Source of the DNA: CAVRRZ01 sp963723745
GTDB taxonomy: Bacteria; Actinomycetota; Actinomycetes; Mycobacteriales; Geodermatophilaceae
NCBI GenBank assembly: GCA_963723745.1
Contig: CAVRRZ010000004.1
Location: 310,001-374,000 of the forward strand
Length of the DNA stretch: 64,000 nt
Direction: 5' to 3'
A model generated the notes under the pieces. That model searched no databases and was not told where the DNA came from. It saw only the letters and a list, made by a program, of their open reading frames with translations. Positions 34,470 through 44,929 of this stretch are shown one piece after another. The position numbers and the translations under genes were made by a program. Position 1 is the stretch's first letter, and every line of letters starts with the position of its first letter.

Positions 34470-35708
34470 GTGATCGATCCCGCCGCCCTGCGCCCCGTCA
34501 CCCCCGAGGAGTGGCCGGCGTTCGCGCAGGCCCTGTTCGACGCGTTCGCCGAGCGGGTACCGCGCAGCTGGCGGGACGGCCCGCCACCGGTCGCCGAGAT
34601 CGACCGGTCACTCGGGCTGTGGGACGGTGACCGCGTCGTCGCCACATCGGGCCTCTACAGCCAGACGCTGACGGTGCCGGGTGGCACGGTGCCCAGCGCC
34701 GGGGTCACCTGGGTGACGGTCGCCCCGACCCACCGGCGGCAGGGCGTCCTGACGGCGATGATGCAGCGCCAGCTGCACGGGCTGCACGAGGAGCAGCGTG
34801 AGCCGGTCGCCGCCCTGTGGGCGTCGGAGGCCTCGATCTACGGCCGCTTCGGGTACGCGCCGGCGACGCAGAAGGGCAACCTGTCCGGCCGGGTCCGGGA
34901 TCTGCGCCTGCGGGCGGACGTCGACCTCGGTGCCGGCCGGGTGAGCATCGTGCCGGTCGAGGAGTTCCGGCCGGCCGCGACGCGCATCCTCGACGCGGTG
35001 CGCCGGTTCGTGCCGGGCAACCTCGCCCGCGACGACCGGTGGTGGGACCGCGCGCTGCGCGACGACGAGGAGGACCGCAAAGGCGCGACGGCCCGCCGCT
35101 ACCTGCTGCACACCGAGCCCGACGGAACGGTCACCGGGTACGCCTCCTACCGGATCAAGGGGTCGTGGACCGACGGCGGCGAACCCGACGGGGTGGTGCT
35201 CGTGGACGACGTCCGGACGCTGGGCACCCCCGCCTACGCGCGGCTGTGGCAGTTCCTGCTCTCCCTCGACCTGGTGCGCACCATGCGCTACCTCATGGCC
35301 TCACCCGACGACCCGCTGCGGCACCTGGTCGCGGACACCCGCGCACTGCACGCGCGACCCAACGACGGGATGTGGGTCCGGCTGGTCGACGTCGACCGGG
35401 CGCTGGCGGCCCGCCGTTACCCGGCACCCATCGACCTCGTGCTCGAGGTGCGCGACGAGTTCTGCCCGTGGAACGCCGGGCGGTGGCGGCTGTCCGGCTA
35501 CCCCGCCGGGGCGCACTGCGGCCGCACCGACCGCGACCCGGACCTGGTGCTCGGCGTCGAGGAACTGGCGGCCGCCTACCTCGGCGGCGTCTCGCTGGCG
35601 TCGCTGCAGGCGGCCGGGCGGGTCACCGAGGTGAGCCCGGGCGCGGTCACGCTGGCCGCGACGGCGTTCGGCTGGCCGGTCACCCCCTGGTGCCCCGAGG
35701 AGTTCTGA
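34470..35708 (+). CDS. Eis-family GNAT N-acetyltransferase
   Basis: 412 residues. Two GNAT domains plus an SCP2-like C-terminal domain, the Eis architecture. Acetyl-CoA pyrophosphate loop VAPTHRRQGVLTAMM near 90-105; LWASEASIYGRFGYAPAT is an Eis-family signature. The chain ends in Glu-Glu-Phe with the C-terminal carboxylate that Eis uses as a catalytic base. Eis enzymes acetylate amines, including aminoglycosides in M. tuberculosis; the natural substrate here is unknown. The upstream GTG 34446 is in frame, but 34470 fits both the family start and the leaderless promoter. Confidence 0.85.
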   Translation: MIDPAALRPVTPEEWPAFAQALFDAFAERVPRSWRDGPPPVAEIDRSLGLWDGDRVVATSGLYSQTLTVPGGTVPSAGVTWVTVAPTHRRQGVLTAMMQRQLHGLHEEQREPVAALWASEASIYGRFGYAPATQKGNLSGRVRDLRLRADVDLGAGRVSIVPVEEFRPAATRILDAVRRFVPGNLARDDRWWDRALRDDEEDRKGATARRYLLHTEPDGTVTGYASYRIKGSWTDGGEPDGVVLVDDVRTLGTPAYARLWQFLLSLDLVRTMRYLMASPDDPLRHLVADTRALHARPNDGMWVRLVDVDRALAARRYPAPIDLVLEVRDEFCPWNAGRWRLSGYPAGAHCGRTDRDPDLVLGVEELAAAYLGGVSLASLQAAGRVTEVSPGAVTLAATAFGWPVTPWCPEEF

Positions 35709-35744
35709 GCGCACCTCACCTCGTCTGCAGGCCCAGCCAGCGGA

Positions 35745-36137
35745 CTACGTCAACACCTCGACCGCACATCGAAGGCCCGGGGCCCGGGACAAACGCGCGT
35801 CGGCTGTGACCAGGCTGCAGTCCAGCAACTCCGCGAGGGCGACGTAGGCCGCGTCGTACGGCGTCACGTTGTCGCGGAGCTCCCAGCATCGTGAGAGGAG
35901 CGGGACATGCGAGGTGCGGCGGATCGGCAGGTCCCCGAGATCCTGGAGGGCGAGGGCGGCGCGACGCAGCGGGAGATGCCCGGCAAGTACCAGTCGGCGG
36001 ACCACCGAGATCACCTCGAGATCCACCAACTCGGGCGCCGCAAGGTCCTCCCCTGCGAGACGGCCCCGAGCCGTCTCACCTGCTCGATCGTCGTCGATCA
36101 GGGCCGCCACGAGCACCGACGAGTCAGCGATGATCAC
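35745..36137 (-). CDS. vapC: PIN-domain toxin (VapC-like)
   Basis: 130 residues. PIN fold with the start IIADSSVLVAAL (first Asp), ELVDLEVISVVRR (Glu), TPYDAAYVALAE (Asp) and LVTADARL (last Asp), the four acidic Mg ligands of VapC RNases. GTG start lies inside the end of the antitoxin frame (overlap 14 bp), the usual coupling. The chain could start further upstream at 36203, but that would overlap the antitoxin by 80 bp. Confidence 0.88.
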   Translation of the reverse strand: MIIADSSVLVAALIDDDRAGETARGRLAGEDLAAPELVDLEVISVVRRLVLAGHLPLRRAALALQDLGDLPIRRTSHVPLLSRCWELRDNVTPYDAAYVALAELLDCSLVTADARLSRAPGLRCAVEVLT

Positions 36138-36354
36138 GATCAGCGCGGACCAACACTGCCGCCTCGTCGAATGTGACCGAGCCGCCCGTGCGTGCCCCGG
36201 CACGTCGAAGCACCTCGTCGACGGTCGGGCGGGCGGCGTCCTCGATCAGTCGGGCGCGCAGATACTCCTGCAGCGACTGGTGCGCCTCGGCCGCGCGGCG
36301 ACGCAGGACGGCATGAGTCTCCGGCGGCACATCCTTGATCTGCACGCTCGGCAT
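36124..36354 (-). CDS. vapB: Ribbon-helix-helix antitoxin (VapB/FitA-like)
   Basis: 76 residues. N-terminal RHH: MPSVQIKDVPPETHAVLRRRAAEAHQSLQEYLRARL, followed by a toxin-wrapping tail (TVDEVLRRAGARTGG...FDEAAVLVRADRD). The family neutralises VapC and represses its own operon. A perfect 10-bp inverted repeat lies six bases before its ATG, a strong operator candidate. No clear SD, so translation may start leaderless. Confidence 0.88.
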   Translation of the reverse strand: MPSVQIKDVPPETHAVLRRRAAEAHQSLQEYLRARLIEDAARPTVDEVLRRAGARTGGSVTFDEAAVLVRADRDHR

Positions 36355-36360
36355 GGCGCC

Positions 36361-36385
36361 ATTCTGGCGCTACTGGCGCCAGAAT
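36361..36385. promoter_or_regulatory. Operator-like inverted repeat of vapBC
   Basis: ATTCTGGCGC (36361-36370) and GCGCCAGAAT (36376-36385) are perfect complements around TACTG. Position directly upstream of vapB and RHH antitoxin biology make it the likely autoregulatory site. Confidence 0.7.
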
Positions 36386-36392
36386 GCAAGCG

Positions 36393-36878
36393 TCACGCGT
36401 CGCGGGTGGGGAGGCCACCGGCGGGGCGGTGCCGGTCGCGCTCGTAGTCCGAGATCAGGCCGATCCGGCGGACGTGCCGCTCGTCGCCGCTGAACGGCGT
36501 CCGAAGGAACTCGAGCACCAGGGCGGCGGCCTCGTCATCGCTGTGCTGACGGGCGCCGATCGACACGACGTTGGCGTCGTTGTGCTGCCGGGCCAGCTGC
36601 GCGGTCTCGGTGTTCCACACCAGGGCGGCGCGGACGCCGGGCACCTTATTGGCCGCCATCTGCTCACCGTTGCCCGAGCCGCCGATGACGACGCCGAGCG
36701 TGCCGGGCTCGGCCACGACCCGCTCTCCCACCTCGAAGCAGAACGGCGGGTAGTCGTCCTGCGCGTCGTACTCGAAGGCGCCGCAGTCGACCGGCTCGTG
36801 GCCGGCCTCGGCGAGGACCTTCTTCAGATGTTCCTTGAACTCGAGACCGGCGTGGTCGGTGCCGACGAAGACGCGCAT
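36393..36878 (-). CDS. rpiB: Ribose-5-phosphate isomerase B
   Basis: 161 residues. RpiB signature: MRVFVGTDHAGLEFKEHL, DCGAFEYDAQDDYPPF, GVVIGGSGNGEQMAANKVPGVRAAL and NDANVVSIGAR. Gly-Ser-Gly-Asn-Gly holds the phosphate; instead of the catalytic Cys of E. coli RpiB the actinobacterial form has Ser/Glu at this site, as here. Interconverts ribose-5-P and ribulose-5-P. In M. tuberculosis rpiB (Rv2465c) also neighbours the Rv2466c-type gene. Confidence 0.93.
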   Translation of the reverse strand: MRVFVGTDHAGLEFKEHLKKVLAEAGHEPVDCGAFEYDAQDDYPPFCFEVGERVVAEPGTLGVVIGGSGNGEQMAANKVPGVRAALVWNTETAQLARQHNDANVVSIGARQHSDDEAAALVLEFLRTPFSGDERHVRRIGLISDYERDRHRPAGGLPTRDA

Positions 36879-36885
36879 GACGGCG

Positions 36886-36898
36886 AGTCTGTCAGACT
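36886..36898. promoter_or_regulatory. Palindromic divergent promoter between rpiB and the DUF429 remnant
   Basis: AGTCTG-T-CAGACT is a perfect palindrome. On each strand CAGACT is followed by six or seven bases and then the start codon (GTG 36905 plus; ATG 36878 minus), so it can serve as a back-to-back -10 for two leaderless transcripts. Confidence 0.45.
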
Positions 36899-36904
36899 GC
36901 GCCG

Positions 36905-37234
36905 GTGGCGGTGCTGGGGGTCGACGGCTGGCGCGGCGCCTGGGTCGGCGCCCGGCTGAGCGGCCGGACGGTCACCGTGTCGGTGCTCCCGGACGCCGGT
37001 GCGCGCGCATGCGACCGCGCGGCCGGACGGCTGCTGGGCCGGGCGCGTAGCTCGGTCTTCCCGGCGCCCGTGCGGACCGTGCTCGCGGCGGCCGACCACG
37101 CCGATGCCTGCGCGCGGTCGCGGGCCGCCTCGGAGAAGGCCCTGCCGGCGCAGCGGATCGCCGACGGTCCCGCGGAGTCCGTCGGCGACGACACCCTCGA
37201 CGGCCGGGGCCGGCCGATGCGGATCTCGTGGTGA
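36905..37234 (+). pseudogene. Internally deleted DUF429-family gene remnant
   Basis: 109 residues. The start LGVDGWRGAWVGARL is the DUF429 N-terminus, and RACDRAAGRLLGRARSSVFPAPVRTVLAA is the family's conserved middle. Intact members have about 220 or more residues. Here the stretch between the two motifs is too short by roughly 40 residues, and the C-terminal half is replaced by a short tail ending in the overlap with the MBL gene. I infer in-frame deletions, so function is probably lost, although the frame stays open. Confidence 0.6.
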
Positions 37235-38016
37235 GCGGGGTGGGCAGCTGGCAGGAGGTGGCCGCCGGCGTGTACGTCCGCCGGCACACCGAGCTCGACC
37301 TCAACTGCGGCCTGGTGGTCGGCGACGGCGCCTGCCTCGTCGTCGACACCCGCTCGCACCTGGGCGAGGCCGCGGACCTGATCGCCGCCGTCCGCGGGGT
37401 GACCTCGCACCCCTGGACGGTGGTCAACACCCATGCCCACTACGACCACTGCTTCGGCAACGCCGCGTTCCGGCCGGCCGACATCTGGGGATCGCGCGGC
37501 TGCGCCGCCGTCCTGCGGGCGACGGGTGAGCGGCAGCGCGCGGACGTCCTCGCCTCCCTGGCAGCGGCCGGCAAGCCCGCGGAGGCCGACCTCGTGCACA
37601 CCGCACCGATCGATCCGCCCGACCGGCTGGTCGACGACGCCGCCGTCCTCGACATCGGCGGCCGGGAGGTATGGCTCCGGTTCCTGGGTCGCGGCCACAC
37701 CGACCACGACCTCGTCGTGGAGGTCGAGACCGACGGCGACGACACGGTCGTCTTCGCCGGCGACCTGGTCGAGCAGGGCGCGCCCCCGGCGTTCGAGGAC
37801 TCCTGGCCGGCGGACTGGCCCGCCACCCTGGGCCGGCTGCACGCCCTGGCCCGCGGCCCCGTCGTGCCCGGGCACGGCGCCGTCGTCGACGCCGACTTCG
37901 TCGGTGCGCAGCGCGAGGAACTGCTCGCCGTCCTGACCGCCCTGCGCAGAGGGCGCCCGGACGACGGTCCCTACGACGCGGAGACGATGCGCACCGCGGC
38001 CGCCCGACCGCGATGA
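37231..38016 (+). CDS. MBL-fold metallo-hydrolase
   Basis: 261 residues. Metallo-beta-lactamase fold with zinc motif NTHAHYDHCFGN (HxHxDH) near 68-79, RGHTDHDL, FAGDLVEQG and the final VPGHG. Close to the quinoprotein relay/flavin-type MBL hydrolases, whose substrates vary (lactones, thioesters, glutathione-type thioesters). GTG overlaps the stop of the DUF429 remnant (TGGTGA), so it relies on that transcript. Confidence 0.85.
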   Translation: MSGVGSWQEVAAGVYVRRHTELDLNCGLVVGDGACLVVDTRSHLGEAADLIAAVRGVTSHPWTVVNTHAHYDHCFGNAAFRPADIWGSRGCAAVLRATGERQRADVLASLAAAGKPAEADLVHTAPIDPPDRLVDDAAVLDIGGREVWLRFLGRGHTDHDLVVEVETDGDDTVVFAGDLVEQGAPPAFEDSWPADWPATLGRLHALARGPVVPGHGAVVDADFVGAQREELLAVLTALRRGRPDDGPYDAETMRTAAARPR

Positions 38017-38020
38017 GCGC

Positions 38021-38779
38021 TCAGCCGGTCAGGCGGCGGACGATCGGCAGCGGCAGCACGCGCAGCAGCATGGCGATCGGCCGCCACGGCCACTCGGGCA
38101 CGTACGCCTTCGCCGGCTCCCGCTCGATCGCCTTCACCAGCGCGTCCACGCCGGTGTCCAGGTCGACGGTGAACGGGCCGCGCCGTCCGACGTTGATGTC
38201 GGTGGCGATGTAGCCCGGCAGCACCGTGGTGACGACGATGTCGCTGCCGTACACCTCCGAGCGGATGCCCTCCGCCAGCGAGTTCAGGGCCGCCTTGCTC
38301 GCCCCGTAGGCCATGCGGGTGCCGCGCATGCCGCGGATCGAGGCGACCGACGAGATCACCACCAGGTGGCCGCGCCCCTGCGCTCGGAACAGCTCCATGG
38401 CCGCCTCGCACTGGGCGTGCGCGCCCAGCACGTTGGTGGTCAGCGTGGCCCGGTTGGCCCATGCGAGCCCGGTGCCGACCGGGCCGCCCTTGCCGATGCC
38501 GGCGTTGACCACGACCCGGTCCAGGCCGCCCAGCTTCCCGGCGAGCTCGGGGATCACCCGGCCGACCGCCTCGAAGTCGTCGACGTCGAGGGCGGCCACC
38601 TCGATCCGGATGCCGGGATGGGCGGCGGTCAGCTCGTTCCGCAGGGCCTCGAGCCGGTCGACCCGGCGGGCGACGAGCGCGAGGTCGCGGCCCGAGGCGG
38701 CGAAGCGGCGGGCCATGCCCTCGCCGAGGCCGGCACTCGCGCCGGTGATCAGGATGCGCTGGCGGACGGGCGTGGACAC
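38021..38779 (-). CDS. Short-chain dehydrogenase/reductase (SDR)
   Basis: 252 residues from GTG 38779. Rossmann motif ITGASAGLGEGMA near 10-22, NAGIGKGG, the catalytic Ser in VISSVAS and the YGASKAAL Tyr-Lys pair. Classical NAD(P)H SDR of unknown substrate. The open frame to 38875 includes the intergenic palindrome and is ignored. Downstream of the glucosidase gene on the same strand; convergent with the MBL gene, 4 bp away. Confidence 0.88.
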   Translation of the reverse strand: MSTPVRQRILITGASAGLGEGMARRFAASGRDLALVARRVDRLEALRNELTAAHPGIRIEVAALDVDDFEAVGRVIPELAGKLGGLDRVVVNAGIGKGGPVGTGLAWANRATLTTNVLGAHAQCEAAMELFRAQGRGHLVVISSVASIRGMRGTRMAYGASKAALNSLAEGIRSEVYGSDIVVTTVLPGYIATDINVGRRGPFTVDLDTGVDALVKAIEREPAKAYVPEWPWRPIAMLLRVLPLPIVRRLTG

Positions 38780-38810
38780 CCGCCCAGCATCCCGCACCCC
38801 CGCCCGTGCG

Positions 38811-38830
38811 GCACTTATGGCCATAAGTGC
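38811..38830. repeat. Perfect palindrome, copy 1
   Basis: GCACTTATGGCCATAAGTGC, a perfect 20-bp palindrome, 32 bp before the SDR start. The same core occurs again at 38862-38881. Confidence 0.8.
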
Positions 38831-38855
38831 CACAGGGCGGACCGACATGGACCTG

Positions 38856-38887
38856 CGGAGGGCACTTATGGCCATAAGTGCCCTCCG
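38856..38887. repeat. Perfect 32-bp palindrome, copy 2, at the glucosidase stop codon
   Basis: The 20-bp core of copy 1 extended by CGGAGG/CCTCCG on each side, so 32 bases are perfectly self-complementary. It abuts the glucosidase stop codon. In RNA it would form a strong hairpin without a U-tract; in DNA it could bind a dimeric protein. Confidence 0.8.
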
Positions 38888-40630
38888 TCAGGGGCGGAGG
38901 ACGCGGGCCTCCCAGGGGCGCAGGACGGCAGGGTCAGCTCCGTCGTCCGGAGGCAGGTTGCCGAGGACGAGCTCGGCACCCACGGCCTCGGGCAGCAGGT
39001 CGGCCAGCGGCTGGTCGGACGCGGAGAGGTTGCAGACGACGAGCAGCCGGTCGTCGTCCGTGGCCCTCGTGAACGCGTACACCGACTCGGAGTCGGGCAG
39101 CAGCATCGTGAAGTCACCCAGTGCCACCACCGGCAGGTCGTGCCGCAGCGCGATCAGCCGCCGGTAGTGGGCGAACACCGACTCCGGATCCTTGCGCTGC
39201 GCGGCGGCGTTCCACTCGACGGAGTCCGGGTTGACCGGCAGCCACGGGGTGCCGGTGGTGAAACCGGCGGACGGCGAGTCGTCCCACTGCACCGGCGTCC
39301 GGGCGTTGTCGCGGCTCATCCTGCGCAGCGCGGCCAGCACGTCGGACGGCGACTCCCCCGCGGCCACCGCCTGCGCGTAGTGGTTGACCGACTCGACGTC
39401 CCGGAACTCGTCGACCGAGGTGAACGGGTAGTTCGCCATCCCGATCTCCTCGCCCTGGTAGACGTAGGGCGTCCCCCGGTGCAGGTGCAGCAGCGTGGCC
39501 AGGCAGGTCGCCGAGGCGCGGCGGTGCTCGGCTGAGTCGTCGCCGAAGCGCGAGACCGCGCGCGGCTGGTCGTGGTTGTCCCAGTAGAGGGAGTTCCAGC
39601 CGACGTCGGCAAGCCCGGCCTGCCAGCGGCCGAACGACGCCTTCAGGTCGCGGATGCGCAGCGGCCGAGGCCGCCATTTGGTGCCGTCGAAGTCCAGCCC
39701 GACGTGCTCGAACTGGAACACCATGTCGACCTCGGCGCGGGCCGGGTCGGTGAACAGCCGGGCCTGCTCGACGGTGACCCCGGGCATCTCACCGACCAGC
39801 AGCAGCTGCTGCGGCTCTCCCCGCCCACCCCGCCCCGCGAACACCTCGCGGTGCATCTCCTGCAGGAACTCGTGGATGCGCGGCCCGGCGAAGACGAACT
39901 GCGAGCCGTCGCCGTAGGGCAGGCCGGGCAGCGGCGGGCCGTCGGGCAGGTGTCCGTCCGGACCGACGGCCTTGGAGATCAGGTTGATGACATCCATCCG
40001 GAAGCCGTCGACGCCCCGGTCGAGCCACCACCGCATCATCTCGTGGATCGCCTGCCGGACCTCGGGGTTCTCCCAGTTCAGGTCCGGTTGCTTGCGGTCG
40101 AACAGGTGCAGGTAGTACTCGCCGCTGGCCTCGTCGAGCTCCCAGGTGGGGCCGGAGAAGAACGAGTGCCAGTTGGTCGGCTCGGCGCCCGGGTCGCCGG
40201 CCGCCATGCCCGCGCGCGGCGGGCGCCACCAGTACCAGTCCCGCTTGGGCGAGTCCTTCGACGACCGCGATTCCACGAACCACGGGTGCTCGTCGCTGGT
40301 GTGGTTGACCACCAGGTCCATGACCAGCTTCATCCCCCGCGCGTGCAGCGCGGAGATCAGCTCGTCGAGCTGCTCGAGCGTGCCGAACGTCGGGTCGACG
40401 TCCTGGTAGTCGCTGATGTCGTAGCCGTTGTCGGCCTGCGGCGAGCGGTAGACCGGCGAGAGCCAGACGACGTCGACGCCGAGGTCGGACAGGTGGTCCA
40501 GGTGGCGGAGGACGCCGCCGAGGTCACCGATCCCGTCGCCGTCGGAGTCCATGAACGAGCGCGGGTAGATCTGGTAGACCACCGCGCTGGTCCACCACGG
40601 CGCCCCGCCGTCGGCACCGGGGCCGCTCAT
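38888..40630 (-). CDS. aglA: GH13 alpha-glucosidase (AglA-like)
   Basis: 580 residues. Starts WWTSAVVYQIYPRSFMDSDGDGIGDL. Catalytic nucleophile Asp213 (GFRMDVINL), acid Glu281 (LLVGEMPG), and Asp354 (WDNHDQPR); the region DLVVNHTSDEHPWF is also present. Oligo-1,6-glucosidase/alpha-glucosidase subfamily, cytosolic. Hydrolyses alpha-glucosidic bonds of short oligosaccharides or trehalose-like sugars. Its M. tuberculosis counterpart Rv2471 lies near Rv2466c-glbO as here. Overlaps the DsbA-like gene stop by 4 bp, so both are one unit. Confidence 0.92.
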   Translation of the reverse strand: MSGPGADGGAPWWTSAVVYQIYPRSFMDSDGDGIGDLGGVLRHLDHLSDLGVDVVWLSPVYRSPQADNGYDISDYQDVDPTFGTLEQLDELISALHARGMKLVMDLVVNHTSDEHPWFVESRSSKDSPKRDWYWWRPPRAGMAAGDPGAEPTNWHSFFSGPTWELDEASGEYYLHLFDRKQPDLNWENPEVRQAIHEMMRWWLDRGVDGFRMDVINLISKAVGPDGHLPDGPPLPGLPYGDGSQFVFAGPRIHEFLQEMHREVFAGRGGRGEPQQLLLVGEMPGVTVEQARLFTDPARAEVDMVFQFEHVGLDFDGTKWRPRPLRIRDLKASFGRWQAGLADVGWNSLYWDNHDQPRAVSRFGDDSAEHRRASATCLATLLHLHRGTPYVYQGEEIGMANYPFTSVDEFRDVESVNHYAQAVAAGESPSDVLAALRRMSRDNARTPVQWDDSPSAGFTTGTPWLPVNPDSVEWNAAAQRKDPESVFAHYRRLIALRHDLPVVALGDFTMLLPDSESVYAFTRATDDDRLLVVCNLSASDQPLADLLPEAVGAELVLGNLPPDDGADPAVLRPWEARVLRP

Positions 40631-41296
40631 CGCGTGCCGGTGAGCTCCAGCGCGTCGGCCGGGACCGAGTCGAGGTCCGGGCCGGACAGTCGGGTCCGCT
40701 TGAGCTCCCAGAAGTCCGGCAGGTTGGCCAGCAGCACGGCGCCGTCGAACGCTTGACCGGCGTCCTCACCGGTGGGCACCTTGCTGATGACCGGGCCGAA
40801 GAACGCCACCCCGTCGATGTGCATGACCGGCGTGCCGACGTCGTCGCCGACCGGGTCCATGCCCTCGTGGTGGCTCTTCTCCAGCAGCGCGTCGTACTCG
40901 GTCGGACGACGCGGCCTCGGCGAGCGACGCCGGCAGACCGACCCGCTCGAGCGCCGGGGCGATGATGTCGGGCAGGTCGAGGCCCTCGTGGTGCCGCAGC
41001 GTGCCCATGGCCGTGTACAGGTCGCTTCAGGACGCCGTCGCCGTGCTGCTCGGCGGCCGCCACCGCGACCCGGACCGGGCCGAGCGCCTCGTCCATCAGG
41101 CGCTGGTAGTCCTCGGGCAGGTCCCGCGCGCGGTTGAGCACGGCTCAGGCGACATCACGTGCCAGTGGACGTCGAGGTCGCGCACCTTGGCGGCCTCGAG
41201 CACCCAGCGGCTGGTCAGCCAGGCCCACGGGCAGACCGGGTCGAACCAGAAGTCCACGCGTGCGCGCACCGGGGCGCTCTGCACTGCCTCGGTCAT
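40627..41296 (-). pseudogene. Rv2466c-like mycothiol-linked DsbA-family protein, frameshifted
   Basis: Reads as one protein of about 220 residues across at least four single-base indels (near 40900, 41024, and two near 41143-41150). Pieces: ARVDFWFDPVCPWAWLTSRWVLEAAKVRDLDVHWHVMS, RDLPEDYQRLMDEALG, AMGTLRHHEGLDLPDIIAPALERVGLP, and GTPVMHIDGVAFFGPVISKVP to the end. The active site is CPWA rather than CPWC: the resolving Cys is missing. Rv2466c is a mycothiol-dependent reductase that activates nitro-prodrugs. Each break fits an inserted base before a G. Sequence error is more likely than true decay. Confidence 0.78.
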
Positions 41297-41413
41297 CGAA
41301 GTCCGCTCCCTCTCGTCATGTCGCTCGTCGCCGGGTCACTTCCCGGAGGTCTCGTCGAAGGCCAAGGCGTCCGCCGTCGCGGTTGTTCCCGGCTGCTCCG
41401 GCGAGGAATCCCC

Positions 41414-44021
<2,608 letters not shown>

Positions 44022-44032
44022 CGCGAGCGGCG

Positions 44033-44061
44033 GAGGCCCGGGCCTGCCGGGCCCGGGCCTC
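44033..44061. terminator. Bidirectional terminator-like hairpin after pepN
   Basis: A 12-bp stem, GAGGCCCGGGCC (44033-44044) with GGCCCGGGCCTC (44050-44061) around TGCCG. It lies between the converging pepN and DUF5130 genes. No U-tract, common in actinobacteria. Confidence 0.65.
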
Positions 44062-44072
44062 TGCGCTGCGTC

Positions 44073-44536
44073 CTATCCGTGGCTGCGGGCGGGCCGACCG
44101 GCCTGGTCGGACATCTGGCGCAGCCCGTTGACGATGCCGCCGACGAGGTCGCCCGCGGCGAACGAACTGGTCATCGACAGCACGGCCAGCGCGCACGCGC
44201 GGTCGGGCAGCCGCCGCGACGACGCAGCCCCGGTGACGACCTCGACGACCTTCTGGCCGGGCGAGACGGCGATCAGCACCGCGTTCGGCGGGTCGGCCGC
44301 CGGACGCGCCGTGCATCTCCTCGGCGCGGACGCGGGTCCGGGTGCCCAGGTCGCCGACGTAGAGGGTGAAGCGCAGCCCGGTCTCGCGGGAGGACATGGT
44401 CAGCGCCTCGTCGAGCCGGGCCAGCTCGGCGTAGCTGAAGATGCGGTCGAGCGCGCCGTCGGCCTCGTCGGTACGAGCGGCGCCCGGTCGTCCGACGTCG
44501 CGGTGTCGTGCGACTCGGCTTCGAGCGCGCGGGTCA
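44073..44536 (-). pseudogene. DUF5130 family protein (Rv2468c-like), frameshifted
   Basis: About 150 residues when joined. Contains DGALDRIFSYAELARLDEALTMSSRETGLRFTLYVGDLG, then after a frame change near 44305 NAVLIAVSPGQKVVEVVTGAASSRRLPDRACALAVLSMTSSFAAGDLVGGIVNGLRQM. Another change lies near 44465. ATG 44536 has GGAGG upstream. TPM-domain-related family with no established function; it neighbours pepN in mycobacteria too. Confidence 0.78.
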
Positions 44537-44583
44537 TCGCCGGCCTCCGGAGAGGAGTCGTGGGAGTGCGGGTCATGGGTGGG

Positions 44584-44846
44584 TCACCAGGTACCGCGGG
44601 CGCCGCCGAGCGGGCCCGCCGGCGGACGGGCGTGCCGGACGTCGAGGGCCGCGCGCGAGCGCCGTGGCCGGCCGCCGGCACGTTCTCGGGGTGCGGCTCG
44701 TACCAGATCGGCTCGTGCTCCCAGGGCTGCCCGGGCTGTACCGGGCCCGGCGCTCGCCGGGCCGGGCCGCAGGGTCAGCGCGGCCATGACGACCACGAGC
44801 GCCAGCGGGACGGCGACGAGACGAGCATGGTCTCGGCGACGGTCAC
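44584..44846 (-). pseudogene. CtaJ-like small membrane protein, frameshifted
   Basis: Small protein of about 85-90 residues. GTG 44846 gives TVAETMLVS, then after a frame change near 44825 VAVPLALVVVMAALTLRPG (one membrane helix), then PGQPWEHEPIWYEPHPENV in a third frame, and the C-terminus GPLGGARGTW. This layout (one helix, PGxPWxxEPxWY, Gly-Gly-Ala-rich end) matches small actinobacterial proteins annotated as cytochrome aa3 oxidase subunit CtaJ. Annotation is from resemblance only. Confidence 0.5.
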
Positions 44847-44929
44847 GGCGCGACAACCTACCGGCCGCGTCCCGCTGACCGGCGGCGGATCACCCCCGAG
44901 TCCCTCGACGGGGGTCCGGGCGGCCCTCG

